NCBI RefSeq assembly: GCF_001424185.1 | Contig: NZ_LMOM01000031.1 | Location: 6,673-24,160 of the forward strand | Direction of reading: 5' to 3' | DNA: 17,488 bases | Source: Deinococcus sp. Leaf326 | GTDB lineage: Bacteria; Deinococcota; Deinococci; Deinococcales; Deinococcaceae | Shown here: piece after piece, positions 1 through 4,859 of the stretch | How the letters are laid out: the number at the start of each line of letters is the position of its first letter | Numbering within the stretch: the stretch's first letter is position 1 | Program-made: the position numbers and the translations under genes | The notes under the pieces: generated by a model | The model's database searches: none | Told to the model about the DNA's origin: nothing | Seen by the model: the letters and a program-made list of their open reading frames with translations, nothing else

Positions 1-87
1 ATAGATGTGGCTGGCCTGGCGGCCGGGGCCGCATTCGCGGGGACCGCCCTGAGCAGGCGTGAGGGCAAGGTCGAGCAGCGTGGTCAT
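1..87 (-). CDS. Unidentified protein, N-terminal 29 codons only
   Basis: An ATG at 87-85 is preceded by a GAGGAG ribosome binding site (about 95-100) at normal spacing, and the frame stays open to the window edge. The visible residues begin MTTLLDLALTPAQGG and contain no motif I recognise. The frame begins about 40 nt after the stop of the ParB-like gene on the same strand, so the two could be co-transcribed. It could be part of a replication or partition locus, but that rests only on position. The product cannot be named from 29 residues. Confidence 0.5.
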   Translation of the reverse strand, partial: MTTLLDLALTPAQGGPRECGPGRQASHIY

Positions 88-104
88 GGTCAAGCTCCTC
101 GGAG

Positions 105-123
105 GGGGAGGACGCGCCTCCCC
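105..123. other. Short GC-rich hairpin between genes
   Basis: GGGGAGG (105-111) pairs with CCTCCCC (117-123) around a 5-nt loop. It lies between the stop of the ParB-like gene and the ribosome binding site of the next gene. No T-run follows on either strand, so it is not a canonical terminator. It could modulate read-through or mRNA stability between the two genes. Confidence 0.35.
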
Positions 124-130
124 AGGAATT

Positions 131-991
131 TCAGTTGCGGAGACCGAGATTGACGCGCCCATCACGGACCGTCGCAGGTGGTCTATTCGGCCGGGCCGGT
201 GGGGCAGGTAGCGGCAGACTCGGCGTCGGACGTAGTAAGTCCAGCAGATGCTCGAGCGGCACGTTCCGGGCCTGGCACAGCCGCTGAACCTCGGTGGCGA
301 GCTCCTGAATGGGATCTTGAGTGATCTCCAGGAGTGGCAGCGGGGACAGATCGAAGAGAGCGTCGATGCTGTCCTCACGGTCTTCGACCCGCCGGGTCTG
401 GCTGAGTTTGAGGTCGGCGGCCGTGAACTTCTTGCCAGCGTCCAACTGGCGTAGGGCAGCGTCAATGGCGTCCGCCTGATAGTCGGCCGGGAGGTTCGCC
501 ATCTTCTCGGCGACGCCTTCGGCCACGCTGACCCCGACATGGACGAGAATGTCCTCGGGCAGGTCCAGTAGCTTGAGGCGCTTCTTGATGGTCTGGACGC
601 CAATGTGGACGTGTTTGGCAAGTTCGGCAACGCTTCCGAATTGACCTTCTTCGAGAGCAATCTTCCAACTGCGTGCCCCATCAATGGGGTTGCTGCTGCG
701 GGCAGCGTTGAGGATGGCGCTGGCGGCCGCGATCTGGCCGCGGGTGCCGTCCGTGATGATGGCGGGGACCGTGTCGAGGTGGTAGCGCAGGGCGCTGTTC
801 ACGCGGCGGTCGCCGTCCACGATCTCGTAGGGCTGTTCCGGGTTGCCGCTGAGCTTGAGGAGCACACTCTGGAGAACACCCAGTTGCCCAATGCTCGGAA
901 TGACCTCGGTGATGTCGGGGGGGATGATCAATGTTGTATGGACCTGGCGGATCTTCGTGTCGAGTGGAGAGCTGAACAGATGGCCTTTCAG
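131..991 (-). CDS. ParB-like (ParB/RepB N-terminal domain) DNA-binding protein
   Basis: The product has the layout of a ParB/Spo0J-type protein. An N-terminal domain contains GQLGVLQSVLL and VDGDRRVNSALRYHLDTVPAII, matching the ParB pattern around GERRxRA. A helix-turn-helix region follows (VAELAKHVHIGVQTIKKRLKLLDLP), then a charged, proline-rich tail. In ParB families the GERR box binds CTP and the HTH binds parS; here the box is the variant GDRRVNS. The frame is open upstream to 1276, but that stretch overlaps the intergenic palindromes and parA and is unlikely to be coding. No ATG, GTG or TTG follows the strong AAGGAGG (about 1003-1009) at normal distance; CTG at 991 has the best spacing (about 10 nt) and is used here as a tentative start (286 aa). 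ATA at 997 is the alternative. It is divergent from parAB and may be a second centromere binder, a regulator or a replication-linked protein. Confidence 0.72.
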   Translation of the reverse strand: MKGHLFSSPLDTKIRQVHTTLIIPPDITEVIPSIGQLGVLQSVLLKLSGNPEQPYEIVDGDRRVNSALRYHLDTVPAIITDGTRGQIAAASAILNAARSSNPIDGARSWKIALEEGQFGSVAELAKHVHIGVQTIKKRLKLLDLPEDILVHVGVSVAEGVAEKMANLPADYQADAIDAALRQLDAGKKFTAADLKLSQTRRVEDREDSIDALFDLSPLPLLEITQDPIQELATEVQRLCQARNVPLEHLLDLLRPTPSLPLPAPPARPNRPPATVRDGRVNLGLRN

Positions 992-1001
992 GGTTATGAC
1001 G

Positions 1002-1009
1002 ACCTCCTT
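1002..1009 (-). promoter_or_regulatory. Strong Shine-Dalgarno of the ParB-like gene
   Basis: The minus strand reads AAGGAGGT here. It lies immediately 3' of the terminator-like hairpin and about 10 nt before the CTG proposed as start codon. It is the main reason for placing the start near 991 instead of at the ATG at 1276. Confidence 0.6.
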
Positions 1010-1015
1010 GATACT

Positions 1016-1040
1016 AAAAAAAGTCCCCGCGTGAGCGGGG
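1016..1040 (-). terminator. Intrinsic terminator or attenuator in the leader of the ParB-like gene
   Basis: On the minus strand CCCCGC-TCAC-GCGGGG (1040-1025) is followed by AC and seven T residues (1022-1016). This is a complete intrinsic terminator: a 6-bp GC stem, a 4-nt loop and a U-tract. It lies upstream of, and points toward, the ParB-like gene, and the gene's ribosome binding site begins 6 nt after the U-tract. Transcripts starting in the divergent region would end here unless antitermination occurs, so it may be an attenuator or the 3' end of a short RNA. Confidence 0.75.
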
Positions 1041-1047
1041 GAGGGTG

Positions 1048-1068
1048 CTGGGCCAAGTCTTAGCCCAG
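1048..1068. repeat. 21-bp palindrome, copy A (likely operator or parS-like site)
   Basis: The arms CTGGGCCAAG and CTTAGCCCAG surround a single T, with one mismatched pair. It is nearly the same sequence as copy B, whose centre is 33 bp away. It lies between divergent partition genes, where centromere sites or autoregulatory operators are usually found. Which protein binds it is not shown by the sequence. Confidence 0.7.
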
Positions 1069-1080
1069 GTCTGTTGATCC

Positions 1081-1101
1081 TTGGGCCAAGTCTTGGCCCA
1101 A
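1081..1101. repeat. 21-bp perfect palindrome, copy B (likely operator or parS-like site)
   Basis: The arms TTGGGCCAAG and CTTGGCCCAA are perfectly complementary around one T. It shares GGGCCAAGTCTT and the trailing GCCCA with copy A in the same orientation. The 33-bp centre-to-centre spacing, about three helical turns, puts both sites on roughly the same DNA face and suggests cooperative binding. Confidence 0.75.
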
Positions 1102-1153
1102 CCGCTGCAAACCGAGATTCTGTTGTTCTACGAAAGAAGTGTGCAGTAGTTAC

Positions 1154-1182
1154 TTGAATTGTTGTACAACTTTTGGTAGAAG
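1154..1182 (+). promoter_or_regulatory. Candidate parAB promoter, probably leaderless
   Basis: TTGAAT (1154-1159) and TAGAAG (1177-1182) are separated by 17 nt and match a sigma-70 promoter moderately. The GTG start at 1189 lies only 6 nt after the -10 box and has no Shine-Dalgarno, as expected of a leaderless mRNA, which is common in Deinococcus. The spacer contains the GTTGTACAAC palindrome, so a bound repressor would block RNA polymerase. Confidence 0.5.
1161..1170. promoter_or_regulatory. GTTGTACAAC palindrome, YefM-type operator core
   Basis: This is a perfect 10-bp palindrome with TGTACA at its centre (1163-1168), between the putative -35 and -10 of parA. TGTACA is the established core of the E. 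coli yefM-yoeB operator, bound by the Phd/YefM antitoxin fold. The first domain of the downstream protein resembles that fold, so autorepression is a natural inference. A further TGTACA occurs inside parA at 2088-2093. Confidence 0.55.
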
Positions 1183-1188
1183 TATCAC

Positions 1189-2175
1189 GTGCCTGAGATT
1201 GACGTTCTGAAATCTGCGGAGTTTCGAGCGCAGTTGCCTCGGGTTCTGCGGGATGCACAGGCAGGACAGCCCGCACTCATTGAGCAATACAACCGACCTG
1301 TTGCCGCAGTGATTTCCACATCCGATTTCTGGCTCCTTCAATATGTCAAAGCAAGAGCCACTCAGGAGAACCCTATGCAAGCACCCATTCGTCTGGCGAT
1401 CAGCAATATCAGTGGAGGAGAGGGCAAGACGACACTCGCCCGCGAGCTTGCATTTGCTCTTTCAGGCCGCGGGTACAAAGTGGCGCTTTTCGACCTTGAT
1501 CCCCAGGCGAGCTTAACGAAGGGGCTTGGCCTCCACACATCAGCTGACGCACCTGCGATGCGTCCCGAGTCCACGGTCACTGCAGTCTTCCGCACGGACC
1601 AGCCTGGAGCTCTGCCAGCCCCCATCCATATTCGTGGGGTTGACGTATGGCCTGCCAACGACTCCCTGGGAGAGGCAGAAGGCATTTTGATGGGCGACTT
1701 CACGCGTGTAGAGAATCTACGCCTAGCCGTTGACGATTTATTGGAAAAGAATCCATATGATGTCGTGATCTTTGACTGCAAGCCGCAGAGGACCAATTTT
1801 CTTGCTGCAAGTATCGCCGCGGCCGATCACATTATTTTGCCTGTCAGCGGTATGAAAGGTGTAGAAAATACGGATCAGATCGCAAAACTGTTGCGAACGG
1901 TCAAACCCTACTCTCCGAAGATCGCATTGCGTCTGATCGTGCCGAATAGAATGAAGGCGCAGACGCGCCACCACAAAAATCTTCTTGCTTTTCTAGATGA
2001 GAATTACCGCCAATTCGCTCCTATCAGTCGGCCGGTCAGAGACTCGACCGCAGTTGTAGGATCGGCCGCCGAATCACGAGAAAGCGTTGTACAGCACGCG
2101 CCGAATTCTGACGTTGCGGGCGATTTCCAGGCTGTTGCAGATGATCTCCTGTCTGTTCTTGAGATAGGCGCATGA
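1189..2175 (+). CDS. parA: ParA partition ATPase with N-terminal Phd/YefM-like domain
   Basis: This ATPase segregates the replicon together with ParB, forming ATP-dependent patterns on the nucleoid. Residues 1-58 (FRAQLPRVLRDAQAG, then NRPVAAVISTSDFWLL) look like a Phd/YefM antitoxin DNA-binding domain. Residues 67-328 are a MinD/ParA ATPase: Walker A SGGEGKTT (75-82), A' DLDPQ (102-106), Walker B VVIFD (192-196) and the conserved D-x-x-P that follows. The deviant-Walker signature lysine (KGGxGKT) is serine here (S75), while the P-loop lysine K80 is kept. GTG at 1189 has no SD but sits next to a -10 box. An internal ATG at 1375 (M63) has AGGAG 6 nt upstream, so a 266-aa ParA without the first domain may also be made. 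Type Ia ParAs carry an autoregulatory N-terminal HTH; this domain may play that part. The stop overlaps the parB start by 4 nt. Confidence 0.88.
   Translation: MPEIDVLKSAEFRAQLPRVLRDAQAGQPALIEQYNRPVAAVISTSDFWLLQYVKARATQENPMQAPIRLAISNISGGEGKTTLARELAFALSGRGYKVALFDLDPQASLTKGLGLHTSADAPAMRPESTVTAVFRTDQPGALPAPIHIRGVDVWPANDSLGEAEGILMGDFTRVENLRLAVDDLLEKNPYDVVIFDCKPQRTNFLAASIAAADHIILPVSGMKGVENTDQIAKLLRTVKPYSPKIALRLIVPNRMKAQTRHHKNLLAFLDENYRQFAPISRPVRDSTAVVGSAAESRESVVQHAPNSDVAGDFQAVADDLLSVLEIGA
1364..1377 (+). promoter_or_regulatory. Internal Shine-Dalgarno and ATG within parA
   Basis: AGGAG (1364-1368), a 6-nt spacer and ATG (1375-1377) form a standard initiation site, in frame and exactly at the boundary between the Phd-like and ATPase domains. 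It may be the true parA start, or a second start that yields two protein forms. There is no stop codon between 1189 and 1375, so initiation at 1189 would always give the fusion. Confidence 0.55.
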
Positions 2176-3077
2176 CGAAGAAGCGCCCCAATGGTTTTGC
2201 ATCCGCCGCCGGTCTCACGCTGGGTCTGAATGCTTTGGCCGATGTTACGGGAACGGCGCAGGCACAGCGGGTTCTCTTGCAGCAAGTCGAGATTCAACCC
2301 GGCCATAACCCACGTGGACAATATGATCAAGACGCCTTCCAGCCTGAGCGACTCACAGGTCTGATAGAGAGCATTGGCAAGGAAGGTATTCTCCAGCCTA
2401 TCTGGGTTCGCTCACTAGGTCCTCAGCGTTACGGTCTGATTGCTGGAGAACGTCGTTACAGAGCAGCTCAACTGGCTGGATTGACAGAAATACCCGTACT
2501 GGTCTTCGAGGCCAACGAGGAAAGAGCGAGTCTACTGGCGCTCATCGAAAATGGGCAGCGTGAGGAACTGCATCTCCTCGATGAAACCTTTGCAGGATTC
2601 AAGGCTCTGGAGGCGCGAACCGGTCTGGCCGGCAGCGAGTTGATCAACTATCTCAATCAAGTTCGCAAAGGAAGAACGGAGGATATCCACCAGGTCGAGC
2701 AGTTTCTGAAAGAGGTTTTCGGTACTGGTCTGAGCGTCTGGGTGCAGTTCCGTGCCAAAGTTTTCGCACTGACGCCACAAGAACTGGAAGCTGTCTGGAA
2801 GGGAGAGATGGAGTTCAGTGTTGCCGTGGCTCTAACCCGCTTGCCCGAAGGTAAAACTCGCTCCGCTCTTCTGGAACAAGCCCTTCGAGAAAACCTAACT
2901 GCAGCAGCAGTGAAGGACGTCATTGAAGGTGAGCGGGTGATTTCCAAATCGACGTTCCAAGAGCAGATCAGCAAAATGAAGAAGACTCTTCCCAAGCTTT
3001 CCCGTCTCGAAGGGCAACGTGCCAAAGAAGCTGAAAAGCTTCTGCGCCAGCTTGAAGCACTGATTGATGGGAGGTAA
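2172..3077 (+). CDS. parB: ParB centromere-binding protein
   Basis: A 301-aa ParB-family protein that loads at parS and stimulates ParA. An N-terminal stretch (about 1-35) is followed by the ParB N domain: NPRGQYD (46-52), LIESIGKEGILQPIWVR (64-80), the CTP-binding box AGERRYRAAQLAG (91-103) and the ENGQREELHLLDE motif (126-138). A central DNA-binding region and a lysine- and glutamine-rich C-terminal segment, likely for dimerisation, follow. All the usual ParB motifs are present, more conserved than in the divergent ParB-like protein at 131-991. The ATG overlaps the parA stop (ATGA), which implies translational coupling. Base composition is lower in GC than in the catabolic operon. Confidence 0.92.
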   Translation: MTKKRPNGFASAAGLTLGLNALADVTGTAQAQRVLLQQVEIQPGHNPRGQYDQDAFQPERLTGLIESIGKEGILQPIWVRSLGPQRYGLIAGERRYRAAQLAGLTEIPVLVFEANEERASLLALIENGQREELHLLDETFAGFKALEARTGLAGSELINYLNQVRKGRTEDIHQVEQFLKEVFGTGLSVWVQFRAKVFALTPQELEAVWKGEMEFSVAVALTRLPEGKTRSALLEQALRENLTAAAVKDVIEGERVISKSTFQEQISKMKKTLPKLSRLEGQRAKEAEKLLRQLEALIDGR

Positions 3078-3086
3078 AGAGGCAGG

Positions 3087-3316
3087 TCAGTCGGCGGCAT
3101 TGTCCCAAGCCCGACCGTGCCCGACCAGCTCATAGAGGTAAGCCAGCATGCCCAACTGCCGAGCATCGAGCAGCGCAGGATCGGGATGAGTGCACGCGGC
3201 CGTGAGCTCCAGGCGGTCGCTTGGACAGTACATGTCCTGCCTCAGGAAGATCTGGCGCCTCGCTTCCTGAAAGCCCCAGGCCCAGTCAAGCGGAAGAGGA
3301 CATCGGCGTTCCGGCC
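3087..3316 (-). pseudogene. 3' fragment of a hypothetical gene, truncated by tnpB remains
   Basis: The minus-strand frame ends at 3087 and encodes the C-terminal part of the same protein as the intact gene at 16678-17136; both read [19 protein letters not shown] and [13 protein letters not shown]. Counted by hand, positions 3129-3316 match 16738-16925 without gaps at about 87% identity. Homology stops abruptly at about 3316, where tnpB sequence begins. By chance the frame stays open through the antisense of tnpB to 3707. The function of the intact protein is unknown. Confidence 0.75.
3102..3316. repeat. Direct repeat, left copy (partner at about 16711-16925)
   Basis: The stretch 3129-3316 is collinear with 16738-16925 (constant offset 13609, no gaps, about 25 differences in 188 nt). 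Weaker similarity extends left to about 3102. Both copies have the same orientation and bracket the tnpB scar, regulator and whole catabolic operon. Confidence 0.8.
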
Positions 3317-3803
3317 CGCGCAGCGGGCAGTCAGCCGCAAGAGAAACAAGCGCAGCAACAGGCGCAGGAAGGCCGTTCAGCAGGTCGCCAAGCTGCACCG
3401 GACGGTCGCAAGGCAGCGACTCGATTTCCACCACAAGACCGCTCTCAAGCTCGTCCGGGAGAACGACTTGATTGCTCACGAAGACCTCAACGTCGGCGGG
3501 ATGGGGCGGGGCAACTTGGCCCGCAGCATTCACGATGTGGGCTGGAGTCAGTTCTTTTCCCTCCTTTCCCAGAAGGCAGAATGGTCCGCTCGGAAAGTTG
3601 TTCGCGTAGACCCCCGGCACACCTCTCAGCGGTGCAACGCCTGCGAGCACACCTGCCGGGAGATCCGGGCGAGTCAGTCGCGGTTTCGATGCGTCGCCTG
3701 CGCTCATGTGGACAATGCCAACCTGAACGCAGCGCGGAACATCCTGGGGCGGGCCGCCCCTTCAGGCAGCAACGTAGCGGTAGTCAACGCAAGCGTTGCC
3801 TGA
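3317..3803 (+). pseudogene. tnpB: tnpB (IS200/IS605 OrfB) 3' remnant
   Basis: This is the C-terminal part of an RNA-guided nuclease of the TnpB family. Visible landmarks are AQRAVSRKRN, an arginine-rich stretch SNRRRKA, LDFHHKTALKLVREND, the second RuvC catalytic glutamate in HEDLNV (about 3480), a zinc-finger pair CNAC and CVAC, and the third RuvC aspartate in DNANLNAARNIL. The N-terminal half with the first RuvC aspartate is missing: upstream of about 3317 the frame enters the antisense of a hypothetical gene fragment. The remaining ~160 residues compare with about 370-400 for intact TnpB. No tnpA is present. It cannot be an active nuclease, but the 3' end, which in intact elements also encodes the guide RNA scaffold, is retained. 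Confidence 0.85.
3785..3798. repeat. Small hairpin at the tnpB 3' end
   Basis: CAACGC (3785-3790) and GCGTTG (3793-3798) form a 6-bp stem with an AA loop inside the last tnpB codons. It is followed 3 nt later by the long hairpin at 3802-3833. Structured sequence at this place fits the right end and guide-RNA scaffold of IS200/IS605-type elements. Confidence 0.4.
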
Positions 3804-3833
3804 CCTACCAACGGATTTATCCGTTGGTAGGTC
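3802..3833. repeat. Perfect 15-bp hairpin, likely right end of the tnpB element
   Basis: GACCTACCAACGGAT (3802-3816) and ATCCGTTGGTAGGTC (3819-3833) are perfectly complementary around TT. It overlaps the tnpB stop codon (3801-3803). Subterminal hairpins are the recognition structures of IS200/IS605-type ends. No T-run follows, so it is not a classical terminator, although so strong a stem could still block 3' decay of transcripts from either side. Confidence 0.65.
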
Positions 3834-3999
3834 ACAGATACGCCCCTCTAGCTGCCGCGTCCGCCGCCCTGCCGGTCTTTGCCTCATATACCTTCCGCAG
3901 CACCACAGCACCCAGACCTGCAAAGCTGCCCAGCAGCCGCGCGATAGGGCTGCCCAGGGTCAGCAGGAAAGCCAAGCTGATAGGAATTGACGGGTTCAA
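3832..3999 (-). CDS. Possible 55-aa membrane protein or gene remnant
   Basis: A TTG at 3999-3997 overlaps the stop codon of the RpiR-type regulator gene, and the frame runs to a TGA at 3832-3834 at the edge of the long hairpin. The product would have one hydrophobic segment (LAFLLTLGSPIARLLGSFAGLGAVVL) followed by a basic, alanine-rich tail (RKVYEAKTGRAADAAARG). Codon use is GC3-rich and looks coding. It could be a translationally coupled last operon gene or the remains of a longer gene cut by the tnpB element. I recognise no family, and no SD supports the start. Confidence 0.3.
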   Translation of the reverse strand: MNPSIPISLAFLLTLGSPIARLLGSFAGLGAVVLRKVYEAKTGRAADAAARGAYL

Positions 4000-4847
4000 T
4001 ACTCGTAGACCGAGAAATCGGCCTTGAGGGTCTCAGCCTGCTGCAAGTGCCCACCTTCGAGCTCCCGGGCGACGAGGGTAGCGAGCAGGGCGGTCACGCT
4101 GATGAAGGGAGCCAGCGAGGCAACCACCTCCGAGCCTTGGGTAGGCACGCGAAGACTGTGATGGGCGATCTTTCCGAGGGGGGAGGCGCCCTGGTCGGTG
4201 ATGAGCAGCACCGTGGCCCCCTGGCTTTTCAGGGCGGTCGTGACGCGCGTGGTGGCGCGGCTGTACCGCCGCAGTGTATACACCAAGGCGACGTCCTCAG
4301 CGTTCACTTCCAAGAGACGCTCTGGCTGGCCGCTGAGGGTGTCGGCCGAGTGCGCCCGGACACGCGGCCGAAAAGGTGAGAGCAGCGACTCGGCGATCAG
4401 TGCCACGCCGTAGGAGGACCGAGCACCGATGATCCACACCTGTCGCGCCTGCGTAAGCGTCACGGCGAACGGCAGCAACTGGCGCTCCCCGATGCCCTGC
4501 AGACCCTCAAGATTGGCTCGCTCACTCGCCCAGTAATTCGCGGCTACGGCGTCCTGCCGCCCAGGCTGTTTGACGCCTAGAGTGGCGCGTAGGTCCTGAC
4601 GCACCAAGCGCTGTAGATGTGGGTACCCTTCGTAGCCGACCCGCTGACTGAAGCGGGTGATCGCTGGACCACTCACTCCGAGGCGCTCAGCGATCTCGCC
4701 GGCACTCAAAAACGGCAGTTCCTCGGCGTGGTCGATGACGAAGCGGGCAATCAGCTGGTCGCGCTGCCCCAAGGTATCTAGTGCGGCGCGCAACTGTTCG
4801 ACCACCGTGCTAGGCGGGGCAACCGATGTGGGAGAAACCGTCGTCAT
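3996..4847 (-). CDS. RpiR/MurR-family transcriptional regulator (HTH_6 + SIS)
   Basis: A 283-aa regulator. Residues 15-90 form the RpiR helix-turn-helix domain (FLSAGEIAERLGVSGPAITRFSQRVGYEGYPHLQ). Residues 130-260 form a SIS domain beginning VWIIGARSSYGVALIAESL and ending in the LITDQGASPLGKIA stretch typical of sugar-isomerase folds. SIS domains of this family usually bind phosphosugars; E. coli MurR senses N-acetylmuramate 6-phosphate. It is the last clear gene of the peptide and D-amino-acid operon, 12 nt after serine hydrolase 1, so it probably controls that operon. A cell-wall-derived ligand is an attractive but untested inference. The ribosome binding site is weak, which suggests coupling to the upstream gene. 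Confidence 0.88.
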   Translation of the reverse strand: MTTVSPTSVAPPSTVVEQLRAALDTLGQRDQLIARFVIDHAEELPFLSAGEIAERLGVSGPAITRFSQRVGYEGYPHLQRLVRQDLRATLGVKQPGRQDAVAANYWASERANLEGLQGIGERQLLPFAVTLTQARQVWIIGARSSYGVALIAESLLSPFRPRVRAHSADTLSGQPERLLEVNAEDVALVYTLRRYSRATTRVTTALKSQGATVLLITDQGASPLGKIAHHSLRVPTQGSEVVASLAPFISVTALLATLVARELEGGHLQQAETLKADFSVYEY

Positions 4848-4859
4848 GCCTGGCTCACG

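Noticed and set aside
3802..3833. Intrinsic terminator
   Set aside because: The stem is strong, but no T-run follows on either strand and the loop has only two bases; an IS-element end is more likely.
3221..4027. A 268-codon plus-strand frame across the tnpB remnant
   Set aside because: It is out of frame with tnpB; its sequence is rich in Q, R, P and S without motifs, and it crosses the hairpin and the end of the regulator gene.
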